DNA of 64,000 nucleotides from Bacteroidales bacterium (lineage in GTDB: Bacteria > Bacteroidota > Bacteroidia > Bacteroidales > UBA932). Where the stretch lies: NCBI GenBank assembly GCA_017429475.1, contig JAFROX010000009.1, positions 248,001 to 312,000 on the forward strand, written 5' to 3'. Position numbers and translations under genes: made by a program. Positions within the stretch are counted from its first letter, which is position 1; each line of letters starts with the position of its first letter. Shown here piece by piece: positions 33,177 to 41,984 of this stretch. Below the pieces are notes generated by a model. It was not told the origin of the DNA, searched no databases, and saw only the letters and a program-made list of their open reading frames with translations.

Positions 33177-35151
33177 AATACTGCTCACTATGGCAACAGC
33201 CTGCATCCTCGCATCTTGTTCACCGAAGGAAACTCCGTCGGACTTCCGATACAGCCTCGACGAATTCGCCGACCTGGAAGTCATAAGATACCAGATACCC
33301 GACTGGGAAAACCTGAGTTTCGGACAGAAACAGTATATCTACTATCTGAGCGAGGCCGCAAAGTACGGCCGTGACATCATCTGGGAGCAAAACTATCAGT
33401 ACAACCTGCCCATCCGCAAGGCTCTGGAAAAGATAATCAGGACCTACGACGGAGACAAGCAGGCCCGGGAATGGCAGGACTTCATGGTATATGCCAAAAG
33501 GGTGTTCTTCAGCAACGGAATACATCACCATTACGGCGAACACAAGTTTTTCCCCGACTGCCCGAGGGAGTTCATGGAGTCACTTTTCGCCGCAGCCGGC
33601 TGCGACAAGTCTCTTGTTGAAATCATATACAATCCCCAGATCGCTCCTTTCAGGAGATATCAGGGCGAAGGTGTCGACCTCATCAAGGCGTCGGCCAACC
33701 ACCTGTACGAGGGCGTAAGCCAGAAGGAGGCGGAGGATTTTTACAACGCGATGGAAGACCCGAACGACCCGGAACCCATCTCCTACGGCCTGAACAGCCG
33801 GCTTGTGAAACGCCCCGACGGCACGCTTGAAGAATTGAAATACACCACTTCCGGGCTCTACGGCAAGGCCCTGACCAAGATCGTGGAGAACCTCGAGGCC
33901 GCAGCCGCCGTTGCGGAGAACGACGCCCAGAAAAAATACATAGCCGAACTGGTGGACTACTACCGCACGGGAGACCTCGGCACCTGGGACAAATACAACA
34001 TCAGCTGGGTGAAGGACACCCTTTCCGCAGTCGATTTCATCAACGGCTTCATCGAAGTGTACGGAGACCCCCTGGGGTTTAAGGGCAACTTTGAGGCGAT
34101 GGTCAACGTCCGGGACGAAGACGCTTCGCAGCGCACGGTCACGATCAGCGAGAGCGCGCAGTGGTTCGAGGACCACTCGCCCGTAGATCCGAGATTCAGG
34201 AAGGCCAAGGTCAAGGGCATATCCGCCAAAGTCATCAATGCACTGTGCCTGGCCGGCGACACCTACCCTTCCACAGCCATCGGCATCAACCTGCCGAACG
34301 CCGACTGGATCAGGAAGGAACACGGCTCGAAATCCGTCACGATAGCCAATATCACCGAAGCCTACGACAAGGCGGCGAACGAAAAGGAAAACAGCGTGCT
34401 CAAGGAGTTTGCGTGGGACGAAGCCGAAATCGAGAGGGCCAAGGAATACGAATACATAACGGACAATCTTCATACCGACCTGCACGAATGCCTCGGCCAC
34501 GGCTCGGGGCAGTTGCTCGAAGGCACTCCGTCAAATGCCCTGAAAGAATACAGTTCGACACTGGAAGAGGCTCGCGCCGACCTGTTCGCGCTGTGGTACC
34601 TTGCCGACCCGAAGCTAGTCGAACTCGGCCTGCTGGACAATCCTGATGCCTACAAGGCCCAGTACGACAGTTATATCCGCAACGGAATCTTCACCCAGTT
34701 CACCAGAATAGAACTCGGCAAGCAGAACACCGAGGCACATATGCAGAACCGCAAGCTGATCGCCGACTGGTGCTTCGAGCAGGGTGCCGCGCAGAACGTA
34801 ATCGAGAAGCGCAGCAGGGGCGGCAAGACCTATTTCGTGATCAACGACTACCAGGCTCTCAGGAATCTCTTCGGCAAGCTCCTGGCTGAGATCCAGCGCA
34901 TCAAGAGCGAAGGAGATTATGCTGCAGGCAAGGCTCTCGTCGAGAAGTATGCAGTAAACATCGACCCGGAACTGCATCGCGAAGTGCTCGAAAGGTATTC
35001 CGCCCTGCAATTGAAACCGTATCGCGGATTCGTCAATCCAGACATCGTTCCAGTGGTGAAGAACGGCAAGGTTGTTGACTACCGTATTGAATATTGCACG
35101 GATTTTGTAGCGCAGCAGCTCGAATACGGAGAAAAGTACTCAACTTTATAA
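33166..35151 (+). CDS. Dipeptidyl peptidase III-like metallopeptidase (M49), lipoprotein
   Basis: Zinc peptidase of family M49, expected to release dipeptides from the N-terminus of short peptides. 661 residues with a lipoprotein leader (MKTKILLTMATACILASC, Cys at about 18). The zinc motif is HECLGH (His440, Glu441, His445), and EEARAD provides the third ligand at Glu468; the 28-residue His-to-Glu spacing is that of Bacteroides DPP III rather than the human enzyme. The start overlaps the previous gene by 11 bp. Location at the envelope suggests nutrient peptide breakdown. Confidence 0.9.
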   Translation: MKTKILLTMATACILASCSPKETPSDFRYSLDEFADLEVIRYQIPDWENLSFGQKQYIYYLSEAAKYGRDIIWEQNYQYNLPIRKALEKIIRTYDGDKQAREWQDFMVYAKRVFFSNGIHHHYGEHKFFPDCPREFMESLFAAAGCDKSLVEIIYNPQIAPFRRYQGEGVDLIKASANHLYEGVSQKEAEDFYNAMEDPNDPEPISYGLNSRLVKRPDGTLEELKYTTSGLYGKALTKIVENLEAAAAVAENDAQKKYIAELVDYYRTGDLGTWDKYNISWVKDTLSAVDFINGFIEVYGDPLGFKGNFEAMVNVRDEDASQRTVTISESAQWFEDHSPVDPRFRKAKVKGISAKVINALCLAGDTYPSTAIGINLPNADWIRKEHGSKSVTIANITEAYDKAANEKENSVLKEFAWDEAEIERAKEYEYITDNLHTDLHECLGHGSGQLLEGTPSNALKEYSSTLEEARADLFALWYLADPKLVELGLLDNPDAYKAQYDSYIRNGIFTQFTRIELGKQNTEAHMQNRKLIADWCFEQGAAQNVIEKRSRGGKTYFVINDYQALRNLFGKLLAEIQRIKSEGDYAAGKALVEKYAVNIDPELHREVLERYSALQLKPYRGFVNPDIVPVVKNGKVVDYRIEYCTDFVAQQLEYGEKYSTL

Positions 35152-35160
35152 CCCGCTGTA

Positions 35161-35175
35161 TTTGAATTGTTCAAA
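35161..35175. promoter_or_regulatory. Perfect 6-3-6 palindrome upstream of the Gfo/Idh gene
   Basis: TTTGAA-TTG-TTCAAA lies 10 bp after the M49 stop and 59 bp before the Gfo/Idh start. It is too weak and lacks a T-tract for a terminator, so it may be an operator. No clean TAnnTTTG box is seen in this 83-bp spacer; TAACTTTC at about 35184 is the nearest. Confidence 0.3.
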
Positions 35176-35234
35176 CTAATTCTTAACTTTCGACGAATTT
35201 TTGGCTTAATTCAACCTTAATATCAAAACACAAT

Positions 35235-36830
35235 ATGAAAGATTTTTCAAGACGTCAATTCCTCAAGACTGCAGGCGTAGCAACAGCCGGTGCAGTTCTT
35301 ACCGGTTCTGCAGCAAGTGCAGCCAGCAAGGCCGGAGCTTTCAACCCTGTCCAGACTGAGCTGGAAGCTGCAAAGGCTGACGGACAGAAAGTCCGTCTGG
35401 CTTGTATCGGCGCTGCCAACCAGGCCGCATCCGACATCGGTCAGTTCGACCGCTCAGGTATCTGCGAAATCACCTGCATCTGCGATGTGGACATCAAGAG
35501 CGCAGGATGCCAGCGTACCATCGCCAGCCATCCCAAAGCAAAAGTGTTCCAGGATTTCAGGGAAATGTTCGACAAGGCTCACAATGACTTTGATGCCGTT
35601 CTCGTAGCCATCCCTGACTTTGCCCACTTCCCTGCAGCAATGCTCGCCGTTTCTTATGGCAAGAGCGTATACGTAGAGAAACCTATGTGCCGTACCTTCA
35701 ACGAGGCCGAGCTTATGTGCGACATCGCAAACCGTCACCCGGAGGTTGCAACCCAGGTTGGTAACCAGGGTCACTCAGGCGAAAACTACTTCCAGTTCAA
35801 GGCCTGGGCAGAAGCAGGTATCATCAACGACTGCCGCAAGATCACTGCCCACTTCAACAACTGGCGCCGCTGGTATCCTTACGATCCGGCTATCACCAAA
35901 TTCCCGGAGGCTGAGCCTATTCCCGAAGGAATGGACTGGGATACCTGGCTGACAACGGCCAAGTTCCACGAGTTCAACGGCAAATATCACCCTGGCAACT
36001 GGCGTGGCTGGTATGACTTCGGTATGGGTGCCGTTGGAGACTGGGGTGCACACCTCATCGACACTCCTCACCAGTTCCTTCACCTCGGAGTTCCTTACGA
36101 GATCGACCCGATCCACGTAGTCAACCACAACGACTTCTTCTTCCCGTTCGAGACCACCGTACGTTACAAATTCGCTGCCCGCGGAAATATGCCCGAGTGC
36201 GAAGTTACCTGGTATGACGGTGAGAAGAACCTCCCGCCGCTGCCTGACGGATACTGGGATACTGCAACCAACGCAGACAACGACATTCCTGCAATCACCG
36301 TCAACGGCCAGACTGTTGACCCGAGAAGCCTCGGCGGCGCAGCCGGCCAGAGACCTCAGGGCGGCCAGGGTGGCCAGAGACCTGCCGGTGGCGGTCAGAG
36401 GCCTCAGGGCGCCGCAGCTCCCGCAGCTGACGGTCCGCGCGTTCCCCAGCCCGGTACTGAGCTGTACTGCAAGGGCCCGGATGGAAAAGACCTCATCATC
36501 AAACGTGGTTCACACGCCGCAGCATCACAGATTATCGGTGCAGCAAGGGCAAAGGAACTCGAGAAATACCTGCCTGAAGTTCCCGAATCACCTTCTAACC
36601 ACTACGAGAACTTCCTTCTCGCAGCTATGGGAAGAGAGAAGACCCGTTCTTCATTCCAGGTGTTCACTCCGCTTGCAGAGATGTTCGCCCTCGGTACCAT
36701 CGCCATGCGTCTGAACAGGAAGATCATCTTCGACAACGTAACCAAGACCTGCGTCGGTGACCGCTTCGCCACTGCTCTGCTCTGCGACCAGCCGCCGAGA
36801 AAGGGTTGGGAAGAATTCTACAAACTCTAA
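35235..36830 (+). CDS. Gfo/Idh/MocA oxidoreductase with Tat signal and low-complexity insert
   Basis: A 531-residue NAD(P)-dependent oxidoreductase with a twin-arginine leader (SRRQFLKTAGVATAG) for export in folded form. The Rossmann domain follows (VRLACIGAANQA, ITCICDVD, YVEKPMCRTF with the usual EKP motif), then the C-terminal substrate domain (NWRGWYDFGMGAVGDWGAH). Residues about 370-402 form an insert made of Gly, Gln, Arg, Pro and Ala with repeats such as GQRPQGG, absent from ordinary members. Such enzymes oxidise a sugar hydroxyl, often at C3. The DUF1080 gene overlaps its stop (TAATG). Confidence 0.9.
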   Translation: MKDFSRRQFLKTAGVATAGAVLTGSAASAASKAGAFNPVQTELEAAKADGQKVRLACIGAANQAASDIGQFDRSGICEITCICDVDIKSAGCQRTIASHPKAKVFQDFREMFDKAHNDFDAVLVAIPDFAHFPAAMLAVSYGKSVYVEKPMCRTFNEAELMCDIANRHPEVATQVGNQGHSGENYFQFKAWAEAGIINDCRKITAHFNNWRRWYPYDPAITKFPEAEPIPEGMDWDTWLTTAKFHEFNGKYHPGNWRGWYDFGMGAVGDWGAHLIDTPHQFLHLGVPYEIDPIHVVNHNDFFFPFETTVRYKFAARGNMPECEVTWYDGEKNLPPLPDGYWDTATNADNDIPAITVNGQTVDPRSLGGAAGQRPQGGQGGQRPAGGGQRPQGAAAPAADGPRVPQPGTELYCKGPDGKDLIIKRGSHAAASQIIGAARAKELEKYLPEVPESPSNHYENFLLAAMGREKTRSSFQVFTPLAEMFALGTIAMRLNRKIIFDNVTKTCVGDRFATALLCDQPPRKGWEEFYKL

Positions 36831-37615
36831 TGATGAAGAATTCTCTTCTCGTATTATTTGCAGTTGTCCTGCTGGCCTGCGCACAAAGCTGCGACAGGCC
36901 GGCTGACAACAGCAAATATTTCAATCTTGACCAGGTTGTCACTGAAGACAACGTGCTTACCAAGGCCGAGAAAGCCCAGGGCTGGCAGTTGCTCTTCGAC
37001 GGCAAGTCGTTCGATGGCTGGCACATCGCCGGCACAGATCACCAGCCTGACAGCGTTTGGCACGTTTCTGACGGACAGATCGTCCTCGACAAGAGGAAAC
37101 CGTTCGCCCGCGGCGCCGGTGACATCGTCACTGACCAGGTGTTCAAGAATTTCATCGTAAAGGTCGATTTCAAGATTACCGAAGGCGCCAACAGCGGCCT
37201 GAAGTATTTCGTCGACCCCGCGATGGAAAGCATCCCCGGAGGTGCCTCTATCGGCTGCGAGTTCCAGATGCTCGATGACGAGCGCCATCCTGACGCCAAG
37301 GCCGGCGTCAAGGGCAACCGCACCCTGTCATCACTCTACGACCTGATTCCCGCCCAGAAGGAGAACGCCAATTTCAACCTTTACGACTTCAACACCGCAA
37401 TGGTCTATGTCAACGGCAATCACGTGGAGCATTGGCTCAACGGTGTCAAAGTTGTTGAATATGAGCGTAACACCCAGGAATGGAATGCCCTTGTAGCCTA
37501 CAGCAAATACCGCAACTATCCCAACTTCGGCAATGCCGAGTTCGGTCATCTGCTGCTTCAGGACCACTCCGACCATGTTTATTTCAAAAACATTAAGATT
37601 AAAGTATTAGACTAA
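36830..37615 (+). CDS. DUF1080 protein (3-keto-disaccharide hydrolase/lyase-like), lipoprotein
   Basis: A 261-residue DUF1080 beta-sandwich protein with a lipoprotein leader (MMKNSLLVLFAVVLLACA). Family segments are WQLLFDGKSFDGWH, DIVTDQVFKNFIVKVDFKI, GANSGLKYFVDP, IGCEFQMLDDERHPDA and VYFKNIKIK. DUF1080 members in Bacteroides thetaiotaomicron cleave 3-keto-glucosides formed by Gfo/Idh/MocA-type oxidases, which fits the gene upstream; applying this here is inference. The frame is open from 36806 but the ATG at 36830, sharing an A with the previous stop, gives the leader. Confidence 0.88.
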   Translation: MMKNSLLVLFAVVLLACAQSCDRPADNSKYFNLDQVVTEDNVLTKAEKAQGWQLLFDGKSFDGWHIAGTDHQPDSVWHVSDGQIVLDKRKPFARGAGDIVTDQVFKNFIVKVDFKITEGANSGLKYFVDPAMESIPGGASIGCEFQMLDDERHPDAKAGVKGNRTLSSLYDLIPAQKENANFNLYDFNTAMVYVNGNHVEHWLNGVKVVEYERNTQEWNALVAYSKYRNYPNFGNAEFGHLLLQDHSDHVYFKNIKIKVLD

Positions 37616-37858
37616 ATGAAAGATCTGGTCATTTCAGGCAAGAGGGTGAAAACCGAGCTGTTGATAGCGTTGTGCTGCTTCGTCTGCGCCGTGCTCATCA
37701 ACATCGTCTGCATCATCGTCTACCATTCTCAATGGCATGAAATCTTTTCCCAGATTGGCTTCACGGTCCTGGTAGCGGTCATCCTGTATGTGTTGCTGCT
37801 GCCCATAAGGCTTCTGGTACTTCTCTGTAAAAAGATTTTCGCAAAGAGGAATAAATGA
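37616..37858 (+). CDS. Small two-helix membrane protein, function unknown
   Basis: An 80-residue protein with two membrane helices (residues about 14-36, LLIALCCFVCAVLINIVCII, and about 45-70) and a basic tail KKIFAKRNK. It begins directly after the DUF1080 stop and overlaps the apbE-like gene by ATGA (37855-37858), so it is part of the same unit. I do not recognise a named family. It might anchor or regulate neighbouring redox enzymes, but nothing in the sequence proves that. Confidence 0.8.
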   Translation: MKDLVISGKRVKTELLIALCCFVCAVLINIVCIIVYHSQWHEIFSQIGFTVLVAVILYVLLLPIRLLVLLCKKIFAKRNK

Positions 37859-38730
37859 CATCCTTCAAGTATAGCGACGAAAACATCTCCGCACCGGTAG
37901 CCTATTCATCATTCGAAACGATGCACTCCGTTGCGGAGATTGTTTTGCCGTTCTACAGCGAAGAGAAATCGCGGGCCGTCATAGATGAGATATGGGCCCG
38001 CACTAAAGAAGCGAACGACAAGTTCAACCGCTTCGACAAGGGCAGCCCCCTGGCCCTTGTAAACAAAACGGCCGCTGACGGGCCGGTTGCAGTCGATGAC
38101 GAACTGTTCATGGTGCTGGAGATGTGCAGGGTTTTCTGCAACAGCACCGACGGATATTTCGACATCACGGCAAACAAGGTTTCCCGCACTGCGTCAAAGG
38201 GGGCGAAGAACTTTGAACTTGACGGCAGCTCCCACACCATCCGCTTTTATGACCCTACGGTCAAGCTGGACCTCGGAGGTTTCGCCAAGGGATACGCGCT
38301 GGAGAATGCGTATAACATTTTGAAAAGGGAAAATGTTACCTGCGCTCTTTTGAATTTCGGAAACAGCTCCATTTTTGCCTTGGGCACACATCCCTACGGT
38401 GACCATTGGCCGATTTCGGTGGAGCACCCGTATTTCAGGGGCAAATGCGCGCACACGTTTGAATTGAAAGATTGTGCTCTGTCCATCTCGGGCAAGAACG
38501 GACGCGGCCTCGGTCACATCATCGATCCGGCAACCGGAGACCGTGTGGTAAGGGATGAGATGGTGGCTGTAACAGGCCCCTCTCCCATGGTCTGCGAGGT
38601 CCTTTCCACCGCGCTATACGTAGCCCCGAGAGAAAAGAGAAGCGATATATTGGCCCGATTTAAGGGCTACTCGGCAAGCGAGATTTACTGCTTGACCAAC
38701 GGTACTACGAAAGTTATTAAAGTATATTGA
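37855..38730 (+). CDS. apbE: ApbE-like FAD:protein FMN transferase without signal peptide
   Basis: A 291-residue ApbE family protein. ApbE attaches FMN to Thr/Ser of target flavoproteins. Typical segments are KFNRFDKGSPLALVN, GYFDITANK, VKLDLGGFAKGYALENA, ALLNFGNSSIFALG, GLGHIIDPATG and AVTGPSPMVCEVLSTAL with the usual metal-site region. Most Bacteroidota ApbE proteins are lipoproteins, but this one starts MTSFKYSDENISAP with no leader, so it would act in the cytosol or use a remote start. No obvious flavinylation target is adjacent. Part of the Gfo/Idh-DUF1080 unit. Confidence 0.85.
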   Translation: MTSFKYSDENISAPVAYSSFETMHSVAEIVLPFYSEEKSRAVIDEIWARTKEANDKFNRFDKGSPLALVNKTAADGPVAVDDELFMVLEMCRVFCNSTDGYFDITANKVSRTASKGAKNFELDGSSHTIRFYDPTVKLDLGGFAKGYALENAYNILKRENVTCALLNFGNSSIFALGTHPYGDHWPISVEHPYFRGKCAHTFELKDCALSISGKNGRGLGHIIDPATGDRVVRDEMVAVTGPSPMVCEVLSTALYVAPREKRSDILARFKGYSASEIYCLTNGTTKVIKVY

Positions 38731-38736
38731 TATAAT

Positions 38737-40029
38737 ATGGATAAATTATTAACCCGTAAAGAGTTTCTGTCGAACCTGGGCAGCATGTTCGCCGTGGGAT
38801 CGGCAATCTCGCTGTTCCCCTGGCTCACCTCCTGCACCGAAAAGGGTCAGAAGGAAATCGAAGGACAGGCAGCTAAACTGGGCATCATCGGCACCGGTTC
38901 CCGCGGACAGTTCCATATCGCGAACCTGCTCGTCGACAAGAGTGCCAGGATAGTCGCCCTCTGCGACGACTACGAGCCCCACCTTCAGGCTGCGGCAGCT
39001 ATGTGCCCCGACGCAAAACTCTACAGCGACTATCATAAGCTATTGGACGACAAGGATGTTGACGGTGTAATCATCTGCACTCCGCTGAATCTGCACGCCC
39101 CGATGACGATCGACTCGTTCAGGGCCGGCAAGCACGTCTTCTGCGAAAAGTCAATGGCATATTCCATCCAGGACTGCAAGGATGTGATAGCAGAATGGCA
39201 GCGCAGCGGCAAGGTGTTCGTCGTAGGCCAGCAGAGGCTCTTCGACCCCAAGTACATCAAGGCGATGGAGCTTATCCACTCCGGTGCGATCGGAGAGGTC
39301 GTAGGCATCCGCAACTACTGGTACCGCAACAACGACTGGCGTCGTGAAGTTCCCTCTCCCGAACTTGAGAGACGCATCAACTGGAGGCTCTACAACGAGA
39401 GTTCAAGAGGTTTGATGACGGAGCTTGCCTGCCATCAGCTGCAGAACGGTTCCTGGGCTATGGACCAGTATCCCGAGTGCGTAACCGGAATGGGAAGCAT
39501 CCGCTTCTGGAAAGACGGCCGCGAGGTGTTCGACAATGTCGCAGTAACTTATGAATACCCCAATGGAGTGCATATGACCTTCGAGTCCATCATCTCCAAC
39601 AAGCATTTCGGTATGGGTGAATTCATACTCGGAAGCGAAGGTACGATTGACCTTGTGAAGGGCATTATGTTCAGCGAGCAGCCTGCATACCGCAGCGGTA
39701 TCGAGCAGTTCCTGATGCAGATAAAGCAGGGCATCCTGAGCAACAACGCTTTTGCTGGCAGCAGTTGGTCACAGGAAGACGCTTCCACCGACCCCGGCAT
39801 CCGTTTCACCGACAAGATCATCACCACCGACGGTTCAAGCAGTACCGGAGCGACCAATGACGGTTCCGTGGAACTTGCACACGCTTTCTGCCACGCGGTA
39901 ATCACAGGCCAGCAGCCCGACAAGATCGTGAAGGAAGCATACTATGCGACTGCCCTTGCCCTTCTGGGCGACCAGGCATCTCACGAGAAGTCCACCTTAT
40001 ACCTCGAGGAGTCCGACAGGATCCTGTAG
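38737..40029 (+). CDS. Gfo/Idh/MocA oxidoreductase, exported lipoprotein-like
   Basis: A 430-residue second Gfo/Idh/MocA enzyme. The leader TRKEFLSNLGSMFAVGSAISLFPWLTSC looks like a Tat motif with Lys in place of the second Arg, ending in a lipobox LTSC. The NAD domain reads KLGIIGTGSRGQFHIANLL, IVALCDDYEPH and HVFCEKSMAYS (ECKS-type in place of EKP). The C-terminal domain has RGLMTELACHQLQNGSWAM. It ends the cluster that starts at 35235; together the two oxidoreductases and DUF1080 suggest oxidation and cleavage of a glycoside. It is not closely similar to the first copy. Confidence 0.87.
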   Translation: MDKLLTRKEFLSNLGSMFAVGSAISLFPWLTSCTEKGQKEIEGQAAKLGIIGTGSRGQFHIANLLVDKSARIVALCDDYEPHLQAAAAMCPDAKLYSDYHKLLDDKDVDGVIICTPLNLHAPMTIDSFRAGKHVFCEKSMAYSIQDCKDVIAEWQRSGKVFVVGQQRLFDPKYIKAMELIHSGAIGEVVGIRNYWYRNNDWRREVPSPELERRINWRLYNESSRGLMTELACHQLQNGSWAMDQYPECVTGMGSIRFWKDGREVFDNVAVTYEYPNGVHMTFESIISNKHFGMGEFILGSEGTIDLVKGIMFSEQPAYRSGIEQFLMQIKQGILSNNAFAGSSWSQEDASTDPGIRFTDKIITTDGSSSTGATNDGSVELAHAFCHAVITGQQPDKIVKEAYYATALALLGDQASHEKSTLYLEESDRIL

Positions 40030-40731
40030 TCAGTCGGTTTTTCCGGCAGCACGCTCCGCCCCGTAGGCGAACAGCGCAAAATCTCCCAGGCAAGGATCGC
40101 CTGGGAAGATTTTTTTAAGGCCCTCTGTGATTTCAAGCGCAGTCTTCAAGTCAGCCTGCCGACGTTTTGTCAGCCCTGTTTCGAGAGCGACACGATGCAC
40201 GTGTACATCCAGCGGTATTATGAGATCGGCTGGCGAAATGTGTTTCCAAAGCCCCATATCCACGATGCCGTCGTTGCGCACCATCCAGCGCCTTAACATA
40301 TTTATCTTCTTGTTCGCAGCCGAAGGGTCGCTTTTCTGGACGTAGATACGGGTGCGCATCTCATCCTGCGACAGGATTTCCAGAGTTTCGTTCTCATCAT
40401 AGAACTGCCTGAGATTGCGGCATATCTTCGCAAACTCACTCCACTTGACGGTACGGTGAAGGCTTTTGTCTTCATCACGATAGCAACCGCTGCGCACATA
40501 ATCATACGGATGCCATCCCATCTCGTCGAAAGCACGGTTGCAGTCCCTCACTATCATATCCCTGCGTCCCCAGGCCAGATGAGCGGCAATCACAGCAGCA
40601 ATCTCCACATCCTGCAGGCTGGCCTCCCCCTTTTCCATCAGGGTAGCGAAGTGCTTCGGGAATATTATCGGGTCCGTCTTGAAGTAATCAGGCGAATTGT
40701 ATTTGCGTGCGTATGTTTCCAGTTCTTGCAT
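40030..40731 (-). CDS. TIGR02757 family protein
   Basis: A 233-residue conserved protein of TIGR02757, common in Bacteroidota and some other anaerobes, of unknown function. Family segments are YNSPDYFKTDPIIFPKHF, AAVIAAHLAWGRRDMIVRDC, KKINMLRRWMVRNDGIVDMG, LIIPLDVHVHRVALETGL and FPGDPCLGDFALFAYG. The helical arrangement with the late catalytic-like Asp recalls HhH-GPD DNA glycosylases, but a glycosylase role is not shown. The stop abuts the Gfo/Idh stop with no spacer. Confidence 0.85.
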   Translation of the reverse strand: MQELETYARKYNSPDYFKTDPIIFPKHFATLMEKGEASLQDVEIAAVIAAHLAWGRRDMIVRDCNRAFDEMGWHPYDYVRSGCYRDEDKSLHRTVKWSEFAKICRNLRQFYDENETLEILSQDEMRTRIYVQKSDPSAANKKINMLRRWMVRNDGIVDMGLWKHISPADLIIPLDVHVHRVALETGLTKRRQADLKTALEITEGLKKIFPGDPCLGDFALFAYGAERAAGKTD

Positions 40732-40756
40732 AAGACTAAGTTACTACATTTATGAG

Positions 40757-40764
40757 TATCTTTA
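40757..40764 (+). promoter_or_regulatory. -7 box for the PatB-type gene
   Basis: TATCTTTA, 7 of 8 bases of a typical box, lies 25 nt before the ATG at 40790 and only 1 nt before the ATG at 40766, which helps to choose the later start. Confidence 0.4.
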
Positions 40765-40789
40765 TATGCCTAAACACAATATAAGACTG

Positions 40790-41983
40790 ATGGAAGAATT
40801 CAATTTTGATGAAATAATAGACCGCAGGAACAGCTATTCAGTAAAATATGCTGCATTGAAAACCCTGTTCGGAAGGGACGACATCACCCCGCTCTGGGTC
40901 GCCGACATGGAGTTCCGCTCCCCGCAATGCGTCCGTGACATACTTGAAAAGTACGTACAGTCAGGCATATACGGCTATGACACAGAGCCCCCGCAGATGA
41001 AATCCGTCATCGCGCAATGGGAACTGCAGGAGCACGGATGGAAGGTTGAGAACGACTGGATCAGTTTCATACCCGGCATCGTGAGAGGCATAGGGCTCGC
41101 AATCAACTTCTTCACAAAACCGGGTGACAAGGTTGTGGTGCAGTCTCCGGTGTATCATCCTTTCACGAACGTTCCTGTCGGCAACGGCCGCAAGGTACTG
41201 CGGAATCCGGTCAGGGACGGCAGGATGGACCTCGACCATCTGGACAGCCTGCTGAAGGCTGACGGGCCGGTCAAGATGCTGATACTGTGCAACCCTCACA
41301 ATCCGGGCGGTTATATCTGGAGCCGGGAGGAACTCGAGTCACTCGCTGAAATATGCCATCGCCACGGCGTGCTGGTCATTTCGGACGAAATCCACGCCGA
41401 CCTCAGCCTCTGGGGAAACAAGAATATCTGTTTCGCGTCCGTAAGTGAAGCGGCTGCAGAAAACAGCATCACCTTCGGAGCTCCGTCCAAGACCTTCAAC
41501 ATTCCTGGTTTTGCATCCTCATTCTCCGTCATTCCGAATCCAGAGCTTGCACAGCCCTTCTACAAATGGCTGGCGGTCAACGAACTGAACTGCCCGTCGA
41601 TATTCGCCTCACTGGGTATGATCGCGGCATTTACCGAAGCAAAACCCTGGCGTGACGCAGCCGTAAGATATATCGAGGGCAATATCATTTACCTGGAGGA
41701 AAAGTTTTCCGCCTTCCGTGCGGGCGGCGTGCAGCTGGTAACTCCTGTCCGGCCGCAGAGTTCATACCTGGTATGGCTGGACTGCCGCAACCTGCTCCAC
41801 CATCTTGCGGGCAGGGTCGAACTGAAACCAGAAGATCAGGCACTGCTCGAAGATTATTTCGTGAACAAGGTCAAGGTCGGTATGAACACAGGCGTGATGT
41901 TCGGTCCTGAAGGGCTGGGATTCATGCGCCTCAACGCAGCCTGTCCCCGCAGCCTTCTGGATTTCGAACTGCCTGAAGTATAG
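40790..41983 (+). CDS. patB: PatB/MalY-type cystathionine beta-lyase (PLP aminotransferase fold)
   Basis: A 397-residue fold-type I PLP enzyme of the MalY/PatB group, which cleaves cystathionine and other C-S bonds to give pyruvate, ammonia and a thiol. Earlier in-frame starts exist (40697, 40766), but MEEFNFDEIIDRRNSYSVKY at 40790 is the family start and the -7 box lies upstream of it. Seen are LWVADMEFRSP, ILCNPHNPGGYIW, VISDEIHADLSLWG and the PLP Lys in APSKTFNIPGF. It is divergent from the TIGR02757 gene and convergent with the GH43 gene. Confidence 0.9.
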   Translation: MEEFNFDEIIDRRNSYSVKYAALKTLFGRDDITPLWVADMEFRSPQCVRDILEKYVQSGIYGYDTEPPQMKSVIAQWELQEHGWKVENDWISFIPGIVRGIGLAINFFTKPGDKVVVQSPVYHPFTNVPVGNGRKVLRNPVRDGRMDLDHLDSLLKADGPVKMLILCNPHNPGGYIWSREELESLAEICHRHGVLVISDEIHADLSLWGNKNICFASVSEAAAENSITFGAPSKTFNIPGFASSFSVIPNPELAQPFYKWLAVNELNCPSIFASLGMIAAFTEAKPWRDAAVRYIEGNIIYLEEKFSAFRAGGVQLVTPVRPQSSYLVWLDCRNLLHHLAGRVELKPEDQALLEDYFVNKVKVGMNTGVMFGPEGLGFMRLNAACPRSLLDFELPEV

Positions 41984-41984
41984 A

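Noticed and set aside
35176-35234. Promoter in front of the Tat-dependent Gfo/Idh gene
   Set aside because: TAACTTTC is only a partial match and no -33 element is seen, so no promoter is called.
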